The notes below the pieces were generated by a model. That model worked only from the letters and a program-made list of their open reading frames with translations, did no database searches and was not told the DNA's origin. Shown piece after piece: positions 1 to 11,225 of a stretch of 64,000 bases of DNA. The position numbers were made by a program, and so were the translations under genes. Positions within the stretch are counted from its first letter, which is position 1; each line of letters starts with the position of its first letter. The DNA comes from Poa pratensis (lineage: Eukaryota; Streptophyta; Magnoliopsida; Poales; Poaceae), in assembly GCA_947311845.1 (NCBI GenBank), contig CAMZMU010000123.1, positions 14,360,484-14,424,483 on the forward strand, in the 5' to 3' direction.

Positions 1-65
1 CTCCTGGAGGTCCCAATAAATTCAGCAGTAAGTGAACAGAATCCACCAAACAGCATTAAGTAGTA

Positions 66-223
66 CTCCCTCCCTATCAAAATATAAGACTTTCTAGCTA
101 TTACACACACATGCATCTAGACATGTTTTAGTGTAAGATTCATATGAACCTTGCACTAAAACATGTCTAGATGCATGTGTGTGTGGAATAGCTAGAAAGT
201 CCTATATTTTGATACGGAGGGAG
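66..223. mobile_element. Stowaway-type (Tc1/Mariner) MITE in ThrRS intron
   Basis: A 158-bp element is flanked by a TA duplication (64-65 and 224-225). Its ends are CTCCCTCC and GGAGGGAG, and the two halves are long imperfect inverted repeats (ATGTCTAGATGCATGTGTGT and its complement). This is the classic grass Stowaway structure. It has no coding capacity. Confidence 0.9.
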
Positions 224-272
224 TAACAAATAAGATGCATCAGACAAGTGATGCTCAAATCAAACAATAGTA

Positions 273-429
273 CTCCCTCCTTACGAAAATATAAGATGTT
301 TTATATATTTCAATATGGACTATATACGGATTGAAATGGGTGAATCTAGAAACTAATACACGTCTAGGTACATCTGTATCACAAAAATGCTACATATCTA
401 AAACATCTTATATTTTGGTACGGAGGGAG
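273..429. mobile_element. Second Stowaway-type MITE, 9 bp from a splice donor
   Basis: A 157-bp element has a TA duplication at 271-272 and 430-431, with CTCCCTCC/GGAGGGAG ends and inverted-repeat arms (AAAATATAAGATGTTTTA and partner). Its right TA lies about 8-9 bp from the splice donor of ThrRS exon 3 (donor at 439-438, minus strand). Confidence 0.9.
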
Positions 430-439
430 TAGCATTTAC

Positions 440-1306
440 CAATATGATAAATTGTGATAGGTTCTTCGTTAATTCTATCCAGAATCTCCAGTTTATATGG
501 CTCATTAAGCGCTTCGATCCTCTTTTGAGCCTCTTCCTTGGACACCTCCTCCCTCACCAGTGGGAGGTTCCGTCGGATGATCCGGTCCTAAGAACATAAG
601 ATGGTCTATCAGTCAAATCCCTCGCCCGACACCTTAATCCAATCCACTCGTCATGAAATTCAACCAATGTATGCTCACCATCTCCTTCTTGATCTTCTTG
701 AGGTCCTTGTCCGTTAGGGGCTCCATGTCGAAGTCATAGTAGAAGCCATTGTCTATCCAGGGTCCTATGGTCACTTTGGCGTTGGGGAAAAGCTTCTGGA
801 CGGCCATGGCCATGACATGGGCACTCTGCAACAGCGAGCAGACACCAGAAATTAAGCAACTATTATACTAAGAATTGGAGACGGTAACAATACCGATTAA
901 CGGGACACGATATTAAACAACAGCAATACGCATCCTGACGGTAACAAATTGATAGAATGAGACTACGATCAGTAATGAAATCAATCAATGGGAACAAGGG
1001 AAAGAGTAGGGCAGCGAGCAGTACGGTGTGGCGGATGCGAAGCAGTCGTTCGGAGGACTCGTTGGTGGGAAGCACGACCCGCGCCTCCTCGGCTGTTTTT
1101 GTCCCGGCCTCATCGTCCGTGGCCGGTTCTGCCGGTGCCGAGGCTGCCGCGGTGGAGGAGGAGCGGACGGCGGTGCGAGAGGGCCTAAAGGAGAAGAGGG
1201 ATTTGAGAGGATGGAAGCTGCGCGGGAGGGCGGCGGCCGGAAAGCGGCGCGTCGAGGACCGTATGGGGAGGAGGGAACGGAGCAAGGGAGCGGAGAGAGT
1301 CGCCAT
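440..1306 (-). CDS. Threonyl-tRNA synthetase, organellar type, 5' exons (partial)
   Basis: This enzyme charges tRNA-Thr with threonine for organellar translation. Three exons are visible on the minus strand: 1025-1306 (94 codons from the ATG), 679-825 (49 codons) and 440-587, with GT-AG introns of 199 and 91 bp. The gene continues past the left edge. Exon 1 encodes a Ser/Arg/Ala-rich, acid-poor N-terminus typical of a chloroplast or mitochondrial transit peptide, then an acidic linker. The spliced product reads [30 protein letters not shown] and [16 protein letters not shown], which matches the N-terminal editing and linker region of class II ThrRS. The catalytic core and anticodon-binding domain lie outside the window. 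Splice phases agree (0, 0, then 1). Dual plastid and mitochondrial targeting is known for plant family members and is inferred here. Bases 1-439 are intron and contain two MITEs. Confidence 0.93.
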
Positions 1307-2974
1307 TAGGGTCGGGGCTCGGGCGGCGCCGAGGTCCGGGGAGGGGGAGCGTGTGGCGGGCGTTCGGCCCTTTGGCCGTTGGATATCCTCTCATCGTCTA
1401 GATGAAGCCGTCGTTCCACAGATTACTGTTTACACTCGCGTCAAAATGTTGCACAAAGCCTCAACCGCCACAAAAAAAATTGTACGAAGAACAAGACTTA
1501 ATTAGTTGCGCAAAACACATAACCTGTTATTGGCATGTACAATGATTATATAGTGTCACGTAGGATATCTGGTGAGATTGAAACGGGAGAGGATTGAAAA
1601 AGGTCTTGTCTTCTCTTAACTAAGAGATCATCTCTTAACTCAATATGTCTCATCCTAAATTTAGAGATGTATGGTTAATAAAGATAAGACTAAACATAGC
1701 CCATCGTATATCATATTTTATTGACATATCTCGATTATGTGACGAAACCAAAATAAGACAGTCTTATCAACCATTGAACATGCCTTTAGCCTCTCCCATC
1801 ACTAGTTTAATCACTTGGGCCCACTTACAAAACTATCCGTCGAGATCCGAGAGATCCGGCTACGATTCCATCCTTGTCGTGCCGTCGTCGCTGAGCCATC
1901 AAGTCCATGTTGAAGACTACCATAAACCAGGTCGCAAGATGGCTCTCTCTTTCTCCGTGTTTAAGTCGAATGGTCTTGTTTAGTTCTTCGTTTAGATTAA
2001 GTGGTTTGTACAACTAATTGTAACGACCCGGATTCTTAGACCTAGTTGAGAGAAACGACTATAGAAATGGCTTCATTTCTTGTCATGCATCTCGTGCATA
2101 TTGCATATTCATGCATCTACACATTAATTTAAATCAGAGGAACTCAATTACATTAAAGTAACCAACATATTACTTTTGTAAAATATTTTTGGTTCAAAAT
2201 GTTCAAAGGGCTACGTTAATGAGATTTATGTGGTAAAAATATTCTTTCCTACTTATGCTATTAATTTACTTGCCTCTGTTTGTCAAAATTGTAACTGTAA
2301 AGTGTTAAATAGCAAAAATATTTTGGATGGTCATTCATCGATGGAAGGGGCAACCAGCAGCCAAACCAGTTTCCAGTGCACACCTGAGCTGTAGCTAGAA
2401 CTAAATATCTGGCAGCCCTTGAGTTGATAGTTATCAGCTACAGTACTAGGGAATAGAAATATCCCAAGGGAGAGAATCGAAGTGGACCCGAAGAGGATTA
2501 GTACCACACTGTACTAGCAACCCAAGTCCCTTCATCTCACTTCTCTGTCTATTCCCCACACCAGCAAGCTCTCTCACCATGGCCGTGACCTAGGAAGGCC
2601 AGCTTAGTCGCCAGGGCAAAGGAGACCAAGCAGCGAGCTGCAGCAGGGGAGATAGGAGTCGCCGACGACCGGCTGCCGGAACGGCCGCTGGAACACGGGA
2701 GGAGGAGCAGAGCTAGGGTAAATAGCAGTTGGGAATAACACCAAGACCATCTCCAATCAGTTTATTTTTTTTGAAGTACAACGGCAGTTGTTCTGCCAAA
2801 TCAATTAAGAGGGAGCAAGCAAGGTCTGGTTACAATCTAGAGAGACTCTAGCCAAAGGAAACTGAGAAGAAAAGAAAAACAGTGCAGGCCAAGGTTCGCA
2901 TGGTGATTACTCGCCACTGTCAGATAACTCGTTTGGAACCTGAAGCTCATGTGATCCTCAGTTTAGGTATCTTC
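1307..2974. other. ThrRS upstream region with degenerate repeats, no gene
   Basis: The first 100-200 bp upstream of the ThrRS start are GC-rich and should contain its promoter; no clear TATA box was seen. Around 1560-1810 there is an AT-rich repeat-like stretch. From about 2018 the sequence TGTAACGACCCGGATTC resembles the start of a long grass LTR, but I found no matching end or target duplication. Near 2766 a run of T starts another possible truncated retroelement end. The longest open frames (for example 1645-1983) show no recognisable domain. Confidence 0.4.
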
Positions 2975-3008
2975 AGGTAACTAGTTTTCTGGAGCGAACC
3001 AGATCGTT
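2975..3008. repeat. Target-site duplication, left copy (LINE insertion)
   Basis: A 34-bp sequence beginning AGGTAACTAG and ending AGATCGTT is repeated exactly at 16405-16438. The last bases could partly belong to the T-tract of the LINE tail. It marks the insertion of the minus-strand LINE. Confidence 0.92.
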
Positions 3009-3158
3009 TTTTTTTTGAATTTTTCAGTATATATAAACCACCACCGAGCTGCAAGCCGTCTCATTAAAAACCTTCCAGTCCACTCAGGTACCCTGGTAAG
3101 AAAAATAGTGCGTCTGAAACTTGCAGCCCTCACAGTTCGAATAACATTACATCGTTAA

Positions 3159-6100
3159 TTACATCAGGAATAATAAAACTAGGGGATCACCATCCCAAAT
3201 AAAAAAGCTATCCGAATCATAAGCATGACGAGCTAAATTATGTGCCACCAAATTTGCTTCTCTGTTGCAGTGTTGTACCGTGATGGATCCAATCCTGGAT
3301 GATCTCATAAAGCAATCAGCAAGAATAGCCGCATACGGGCCCCATATCTCAATTTCACCATTGAACGCTTGGCAAAGTTCCATCGAGTCAGTCTCAATTG
3401 TTACCGGAGAGGAGCCAAGATGCTCCAGCAAAGCTAGGCCGTGTTGAAGGGACAGGGCTTCCGCCGATACAGCATCTATAGCATTAGATAAGAGCCAGTA
3501 TCCACCAGCGGCCGCCTCCCCTTTGTCATTGCGGAGCACAGCTCCAGCAGCTCCAGTTCCATTCGGAAAGAAAGCCGCATCTATATTGAGGTTGTACGTA
3601 TGTGGCGGTGGTTTAGACCATGAGAGCACCCGTGGTTCTTTACCAGGAGAAGCTCCCTGGTAATTAGACGTTAGAGCTAGGACTGCGAACCCTGATCGAG
3701 TCGGCGAAGCAACTTGCTCTCCCTTCACTGCTTCTCGATGCTGCCACCATATATACCACGCACCAACCGCCACTGCTTCTTTAAAACCAATCTTACCCAG
3801 ACTCGGGATACTAGGGTTATCATTTCGCAGCAAGGATTCGAGAACAACCGATCCTGATCTGTCCATTGGTAAAATGGCATCAATAGCCTGAAGAATCCTC
3901 ATCGAGGTCCACACCTGACGAGCTCGTTCGCATAGGAACATCAAGTGTTTTATATCTTCAGGTCCTTGCATGCAAACAGGACATTGTGGAGAGGTTTTTA
4001 TGTGACGATCAGCCAAAATCGCCAAACCAGGGATTGTTCCATGCAACGCTTTCCAAACAAAGATCTTAACTTTCGCCGGCACCATGAGCTTCCATACAGC
4101 CTCCCATACCGGATTACGATTTGCCGTACCTCTACCATCAGCTCGGCTTGTCTTCTGCCCAAAAGAGTGAGACCATTGGGCATAGTAGGCCGAGCGGACA
4201 GTATATTTGTAATTTTTTGACAAGTGCCAGGCCACAAAATCCTCAGTCATGTGCTCGCTCAAGGGTATCTTCAGAATTCTAGACACATCCAGCGGACTGA
4301 AATTCTCCTTAAGAGTTTGTGCATCCCATGAGTTTGAAAGTGGATCAATAAGCTCATTTACATTACGGAGCAAAGATTGACCTCTTGGAGTAACCACCAT
4401 CCTCGAAGGGCTACCCGGCACCCAAGGATCTTCCCAGATATTGATTAACTCTCCCGTTCCGACTCGCCAGATATGTCCTCGCTTAAACGTGCTCAGTGCA
4501 GCAACAATGCTTTGCCATGTATACGAGGAGCCACACTTAGGCCCGCTTTCAGAATTGACCCATTCGGGTAATATTTCGCTTTCAGAACAATCGCACATAG
4601 TGATTCAGGATTAGATAAAAGCCTCCAAATTTGTTTAGCAAGCATGGCCAAATTAAAAGAGTGAAGGTCAAGAAATCCCATACCTCCATCTTTCTTAGGT
4701 ATACACATTCGCCACCACGCCATCCAGTGCATCCGACGTTTTTCATCTGTATCTCCCCACCAAAAACTGGACATAGCATCGGTCATCTCTTTACAAAGCT
4801 TCTTTGGAATTTGAAAAACAGCCATCGCATATACTGGGATTGCTTGGATCATCGCTTTAAGTAAAATCTCTTTCCCCCCAAAGACAAGAGCTTCTCATTC
4901 CAATTTGAGAGTCTTTTAATAATTCTCTCCAGCAGATGAATAAAACTGTCACTTCTATCTAAGCCCACCATAGAGGGAAGGCCTAAATACTTATCAGAAA
5001 TAGCTTCTGTCATGATATTTAGCTCTGCACAGATTTGAGCTTTCACCTCCACCTGCACATTAGGGCTAAAGAAAATGCTACATTTGGCTTCACTAACCAA
5101 CTGTCCCAAACTTGTACAGTATTGATCAAGCACCTGTCTCAATGAGGTTGCATTAGTCATATCCGCTTTCATAAGGATTAAGGAATCATCAGCGAAAAGT
5201 AAATGAGATATTGATGGTGCATTTCTGCAAACCTTAACACCTTCGATGCCACGAACCTCCTCTTTATGAGCCAGAAGACTTGATAGTCCCTCTGCACAAA
5301 TAAGAAACAAGTAGGGGGATAAAGGGTCCCCTTGCCGGAGCCCCCTACTCGGAGTAAACCCATCCGTCTCTTGGTTATTATACCGGATTTTATAAGACAC
5401 TGATCTGACACAAGCCATAAGCAGTTCCACCACTGCTGAAGCAAAACCCAACCGAAGAAGCATGCTCTCTAGAAAATTCCATTCCACACGGTCGTAAGCT
5501 TTGTGCATGTCAAGCTTGACTGCACAATATCCCCACTTTCCTTTCTTTTTGTTTTTGATTGTGTGCATACTCTCATAAGCCAGCAGAATATTATCCGTTA
5601 TAAGACGTCCTGGAACAAAAGCACTCTGAACAGGTGATATAATATCGTCAAGAACATGTTTGAGCCTGAGAGCAATCATTTTGGAAATCACCTTATAAAG
5701 GACATTGCATAAACTGATGGGCCTAAACTGGGTGATTTTCTCAGGATCATCAACTTTGGGGATTAAAACTATAACAGTATCATTCCAACCAGCAGGATTA
5801 CCTTATTATTGATAGCATTGAGGACTTCTGCAGTTATTTCGGTCCCCAATATATTCCAACATTTTTTAAAGAAGATGGCATGTAAGCCATCCGTGCCAGG
5901 AGCTTTCATGTCCCCTATCGAAAATAAGGTCTTCTTCACCTCCTCAGACGAAAAAGGTTTCAGTAAACCAGTGTTCATTTGTTCTGTAACCTTTGGTACA
6001 ACTCTTTCTAATAGCGAAGGATCTGGTTCCTCCACCTCCGTTGAAAAGAGCCCGCAAAATACTGGGATATCATGGGATTCAGAACTGCGCTGCCCTCTTG

Positions 6101-7206
6101 CCAAACCCCCGCGTCATCCTTTAATCTTCTGATCATATTCTTTTTCCTCCGGGCGCTAGCAAAATTGTGAAAATAGCTAGTATTTTTGTCACCGTATTGC
6201 AGCCAGTTTAATCTGCTCCGTTGAGCCCAGCAAACCTCCTCCTGCTCTAGCAGAAATTCAATCTCCCGGGCTAGCTCTTGTTGTAACTTGACATTTTCGT
6301 CCGTAAGAGGGCCTGAAGCAGCACGTTCAAGATCCCTCTGTACCGCTGACATTTTCCTGTGCTCCTTTCTCAGAACTGTTCTATCCCAGGAGTGCAACAT
6401 CTTATGCACAGCTGCCAATTTGCTCGCCAACCCTTCACCTTCAGCATGTCTCGAGGACTGAGCCCATGCATTCTCAACAATTTGTTGGAACTGAGGTTCT
6501 TTTAGCCACTTTGCTTCAAAACGTAGCACAGCCAGGCCAGTTGCCTGTTGTTGGGTCTCCCCCTCTAAGCACATTAGGGTGGGCCGATGGTCAGAATGGC
6601 CATAATCCATGTTCTGTAAAATCGCACCCACAAACCTGTTTTTCCAAGCATCATTTGCAATAGCTCGGTCTAGCCGCTCTCTGATTTTCCCCCAGTGCCA
6701 CGTAAATTTTTCACCCACATATCCACAATCCTCTAACTCACAGTCTTGCCGAGGTTGCCTCCCTCCTTCTCGAACTGGTATAAAATCTTGTTCATGTCAC
6801 CCATTACAAGCCATGGAAGTTGCACAGCCGCATGCAGCTCCCGCAAGGTCTGCCAGGTGAGATGTTTGTCCTGCCAACGGGGCTCACCATAAAGACCCGT
6901 GAAACGCCATACATTGGCTTGGCTATCCCCAACAAAAGCATCAATGTAAATGTGTGTTTTGTACCTCAAAGTCACCACCACCTCCTTTTTCCAGAGTAGC
7001 AGAAGACCACCACTCCTACCGTCACTCCTACTAACTTCCTTGAAATCCATCCCAAGTGTACGACGCAAACATTCTGCAGGCCACTCATCAAGATGAGTTT
7101 CCAACAGAAACACAATTTCCGGGCAACACCGCCTAATTAACTTCAGCAGTGCCCGGATTGTCGTGGTCTTTTTCAGACCACGACAGTTGTAACTGAGAAT
7201 CTTCAT
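3159..7206 (-). pseudogene. LINE ORF2: endonuclease, reverse transcriptase, zf-RVT, RNase H
   Basis: ORF2 carries out target-primed reverse transcription. The start MKILSYNCRGLK (7206) opens an APE-type endonuclease, with ETHLDEW, GDMN and later SDHRP. The RT contains KLDMHKAYDRVEW, GLRQGDPLSPYLF and the catalytic FADDS (5182-5196). The frame beginning at 4598 supplies the zf-RVT region (WKLMVPAKVKIFVWKALHG) and a C-terminal RNase H (NIDAAF, SAEALSL, ETDS, REANLVAHNLA). The reading frame is broken at least five times: a small deletion near 6750 and one-base shifts near 6045, 5803, 4877 (in a G-run) and 4537. All domains remain recognisable, so it is a relatively recent pseudogene or suffers from sequence indels. 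Confidence 0.93.
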
Positions 7207-7407
7207 TGCATCCGGTCAACCTCCGTGCCAGAGGTTGCCGATATCTCTATTTCATTGTTTGTTTCACCATCAGTAACTTTTGTCCTCTTAGGCTGTTGTA
7301 CCTTCTCAGGTGTTGAGTTCACACGTTGGATGATCAGTCACAGCCCCTTCTTTCTCCTTTACTACCAAAGCCAAGTTGTTTGTGTTCTTGTTCTCAGCCT
7401 TACCCGT
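7203..7407 (-). pseudogene. LINE ORF1, 3' part, overlapping the ORF2 start
   Basis: This is the continuation of ORF1 on the far side of the nested LTR retrotransposon. After removing the element and one TSD copy the frame reads EPLTGKAENKN without a break. It then meets a stop (CELNT*) near 7300 caused by a one-base shift and continues in the next frame to EVDRMQ*. The stop TGA (7205-7203) overlaps the ORF2 ATG (7206-7204) in the tetranucleotide ATGA. Confidence 0.8.
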
Positions 7408-9128
7408 TGATGCATGTAAAATGCATACATGAACTTTGCACTTTAATTGCTTATATTCCAATCATATTTGCATCATATAAGGGTTATATCAATGTTTTAT
7501 CATGATTTTGGGAATACTTCATAGTTTTCCTATTTTTTGGAATTAACCCTGCACAGGCAGAAAACCCGTTTTTTATTTTAATGTTTCAGGGACCCAAACG
7601 TCAACGAAATCACCTGGAAATTTACGGGCGTCAATATTTGGAAGGAAGAAGGACTACGGAAAAAGGAAGCGAGCAAACGGAGGCCCGAGGGCCAAACGAG
7701 TGGCCCACGCGGCCAGGTACTGTGGCCGCGTGGGACCCACCCGTTTGGGCCTCGTGGCTCCGTTGCCGTCGATCTTCGCTCCACCGACATCGTCTTGACC
7801 TAAAAACGCCTATAAAAAAGGTCCCCCGACGTTCTCTGGAAGGAGCGCCGCACAAACACAGAAACACCGAAACGGAGATCAGGAGCTGCAGATTGGAGGG
7901 GGAAAACTCCGGCGGGGCGCTGCCGGCGTGGTCTCCATCTTCTCCATCGACTTCTCCACCGTCTCCATGATGAAGAGGGAGTAGTCCACCTCTGGACTAT
8001 GGGTTTGTGGAAGTAACTTATGTATCTCTCCTCTCTTGAGCTTCACTAATTAGCACCGTATGAGCTGCTGAACATGATTACGGTCACCGTTGTAATACCT
8101 TTGTGGTGGATCTTTATGAGTTAATATATGTTTGAGATTGCAATGTTTGTTTCAGTTATGAGTATAGATGCATATTATGTACCCCGTTCTTGTCTACTTG
8201 TTTTGATCAAGCATGTTTATGAGAGCGTGTGGGGGGAACGTGTGCATTAGTTGGAGTAACGGGGGGTGGCTAGTGCAGTGAACGTGAGAGAAAGTTCTGC
8301 GATCCACTTTGGTATCTTTACCTTACTTTGTTACCTCACTAGGGATAAACTAAAATACCATGCTACCGGGGATGTGGGCGTGACCATTGCCACTACTCCA
8401 TGACTAGATCTAGCATGTTCTTATTTTCACTTCATGTCATGATACTTAATGCTATACTCTGAGTTATCTTAATTACTGAGGTGTTATGATTTAGTTCGCA
8501 TCTTGGTGGAGTATAAGAGAGGTTAATAACCAAAAGATCTCTATGTTAGGACGTGATGCCCATATATCTAAGTAACTTGTTATCAAACCCTGTGTTGCAA
8601 TCTCATATGTTAACTTGTGTGTTCCATTGTCTACCACTTTATAAAGAGAGAGTGCATTTGTGAAACCATGAACCCCAGTCCATTTTTAATCATAAGAAAC
8701 ACCTTTCCAACACCATATACCACTTTTCTATTTTCAGCCATCATTAAATCCGAAAATACAAAAATACTTTTCATCTTGCATACATCATTCAAAAACCCAA
8801 AAATATCATTTACATTGCATCCACCATCATTGCATATTTATTTCTTGTTTGCATTGCATAACTATCCTGATATCATTCTTACACCTTGTGCTTGACAACC
8901 ACAGGTGAGGTTGAGGACCAAAACATCTAACCTTGTTTTGTAGGTAACCAAAAGAAGGATAAGAAGATAAATCTACCACTTCAGATTCCCCGAGAGTTCG
9001 ATATTAAACCCTCGAGTCACCCCTCGTGGGGAAAACTGTCTTCCACTTACTATACACTCTGCACTTGGAGTCTCAACCTAATCCCGTTTATTTGTGCAGG
9101 CATCAAGACTTGCTCTTCGGGATCATCA
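7408..9128 (+). repeat. 5' LTR of the Athila-like element
   Basis: The LTR runs from TGATGCATGT to GGGATCATCA. It matches the 3' LTR (13595-15301) end to end; by eye the differences are short insertions or deletions, mostly in the first 600 bp. Small open frames inside (for example 7581-7970) have no recognisable domain. Confidence 0.95.
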
Positions 9129-9138
9129 AGACGTTTTC

Positions 9139-9156
9139 TGGCGCCGTTGCCGGGGA
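9139..9156 (+). other. Primer-binding site of the Athila-like element
   Basis: TGGCGCCGTTGCCGGGGA lies 10 bp inside the 5' LTR end. A TGGNGCC-type PBS is standard for Gypsy elements. The tRNA used was not determined. Confidence 0.7.
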
Positions 9157-9392
9157 ATCGTAGCTGAGAGATTTATCCAAGGGTGTGCATCATCGCATTC
9201 ATCTCACAACAAAGTCAACGTCACCAACTTGTGCTAACACCTAAGCTTGGGGAGGTTGCACCTACGTGAGCACCATCTTATCCATCTTTACTTACAAAGC
9301 AATTTATTTGTTTTGTTAGTGTCATTGCATATCATATCATATTTATTTCAGTTTTGCATAAAAAATTAAAAATACCAAAAAAACTTGCTAAA

Positions 9393-11225
9393 ATGGGAGA
9401 AAGAACTAAGCTGTGTGACTACACAAACACTCCTAATGATCAATTTATCACGAGAGCTATTGCCACACCTAAGATAAATGCTGAGAGTTATGAAGTAAGT
9501 CCTAGTTTGTTGAACTTGATAACTAGGGAACAATTTGGTGGTAGTGCTATGGAGGATGCCTCTATGCATCTTCATGACTTTGTTGAAATATGTGACATGC
9601 AAAAGTTTAAAAATGTGGAAAGTGATATCCTAAAACTGAAGTTATTTCCTTTTTCACTTAGAGGAAAAGCTAAAGAGTGGTTGCATTCCTTGCCATCTGG
9701 TAGTATTAATTCTTGGGATGATCTAAAAGAAGCTTTCATTAAGAAATATTATCCCCCTGTTAAAATTTTGCAAAATAGAAACAACATCCTTTCTTTTAGG
9801 CAAAATGAAAATGAACATGTTGCTATGGCTTGGGATAGGATAAAACTTATGCTTAGAACTTGTCCCTCACATGGAGTTAATGAATGGACCATATTACACT
9901 CTTTCTACAATGGTTTAAACTACATGTCTAGAAACATACTTGATTCTGCTGCTGGAGGTGCTTTTATGAGTAAGACTATAGTAGAAGCTAAAAATATATT
10001 GGAAAGCATTTTACAAAACTATAGTCAATGGCATACTGATAGGGCACCTAATCCTTCTAAGAAAGTGAACTCTATTGAAGAAACTAATGATTTGTCATCT
10101 AAAATGGATACTATTCTTGCTTTGCTTAATAAACCTAGTGTTGAAAATGTTCCTTTGCAAGAACTAGTTGGAAACAATTCTGAAAATATTGATGTCAACT
10201 TCATTAGGAACTATGGTAATAATGGGTATGGTAACAACAATTATAACTCTTATAATAAACCCCCATATGTGCCAAATAAATATGCTTCTAGTGGTAATGT
10301 TTCTAGTGACTTGGAAAACACCATTAGATCTTTTATATCTACCCAAAAAGAGCTTAATAAGGAATTTATCTCTAAGTTTGAAAAACAAGATGCTTTGTTT
10401 GAAAGGGTAGATCAGCTTACTAAGGAAGTCTCATCATTAAAGAGCATCATTACAGCCCAAAAACATGAGGAAACAATAAAATATTGCCAAGAGGTTATCA
10501 ATAAGTCTTGGGAACACATTCATGAGCAAGAGAGAGTTGCTAAAGAATCTATTGGGGTAATGAAAGAGGTTGAAGTTGAGGAAGTTAAAATGCTTAATGA
10601 AGTCAAGGATCCTTTGCTTGACTTAGAAAATTGTAGCTTGCATGAATTAATATCTATCTTACAAAAATTTGCAAGTGATCCTTCCATCAACACTAACCAA
10701 GCAGGTTTTGGTTCTTATATTGCTAATCATGTCTTGAAAGAAAAGATTGCTAGGTACAACCAAGAGGCTATGATACCACCTAAGCTTGGGGATATGTGGA
10801 TACCTAAGGTACTAGTAACTATTGGAAAAGAGACACACCATGCCATACTTGATCTAGGATCTAGTGTCTCTGTTTTATCTAAAGAACTATATGAAGTGCT
10901 TGAATTGAAAAATCTTGAAAAATGCTCTATTGAACTAGCACTTGCTGATGACTCTATTAAACATGCTTTGGGAAAAGTAAGTGATGTTATGGTAGAGTTA
11001 CATATGACTTTTGTGCCTGTGGATTTTCTAATCATGGATATGGGGAATAAAACCTCTAGTCCTATTATTCTTGGAAGACCTTTTCTTCGTACCACAGGTG
11101 CTATCATTGATTCAAAGGAAGGGAATGTAAAGTTTCAGTTTCCACACAAGAAGTGCATGGAACACTTTCCAAGGAAGAGGGAACCACCAAAGTTCAAGCT
11201 CCCTCATGAGCTTCGTCCACAATAA
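9393..11225 (+). CDS. gag-protease polyprotein of the Athila-like element
   Basis: This is a 610-aa intact ORF. The first ATG is MGERTKLCDYTN at 9393; the open frame extends a little upstream without an ATG. Residues about 55-205 are the retrotransposon gag core (SDILKLKLFPFSLRGKAKEW, SWDDLKEAFIKKYYPP, LHSFYNGL, SAAGGAF). The middle is Asn/Tyr-rich and then coiled-coil-like (residues about 310-420). Residues about 470-590 form a pepsin-like retroviral protease fold with active-site DLGSS followed by VLSKELYEVL and ILGRPFLRTTGA. The usual DTG/DSG is DLG here. No CCHC knuckle was seen. The frame stops before any RT. Confidence 0.93.
   Translation: MGERTKLCDYTNTPNDQFITRAIATPKINAESYEVSPSLLNLITREQFGGSAMEDASMHLHDFVEICDMQKFKNVESDILKLKLFPFSLRGKAKEWLHSLPSGSINSWDDLKEAFIKKYYPPVKILQNRNNILSFRQNENEHVAMAWDRIKLMLRTCPSHGVNEWTILHSFYNGLNYMSRNILDSAAGGAFMSKTIVEAKNILESILQNYSQWHTDRAPNPSKKVNSIEETNDLSSKMDTILALLNKPSVENVPLQELVGNNSENIDVNFIRNYGNNGYGNNNYNSYNKPPYVPNKYASSGNVSSDLENTIRSFISTQKELNKEFISKFEKQDALFERVDQLTKEVSSLKSIITAQKHEETIKYCQEVINKSWEHIHEQERVAKESIGVMKEVEVEEVKMLNEVKDPLLDLENCSLHELISILQKFASDPSINTNQAGFGSYIANHVLKEKIARYNQEAMIPPKLGDMWIPKVLVTIGKETHHAILDLGSSVSVLSKELYEVLELKNLEKCSIELALADDSIKHALGKVSDVMVELHMTFVPVDFLIMDMGNKTSSPIILGRPFLRTTGAIIDSKEGNVKFQFPHKKCMEHFPRKREPPKFKLPHELRPQ

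Noticed and set aside
957..1505. 182-aa plus-strand frame opposite ThrRS exon 1
   Set aside because: Shadow frame of a GC-rich exon; no domain, and the opposite strand gives a matching, correctly spliced ThrRS.
7581..7970. 129-aa frame in the 5' LTR (repeated in the 3' LTR)
   Set aside because: Lies in LTR sequence, differs between the two LTRs through indels, and has no domain.
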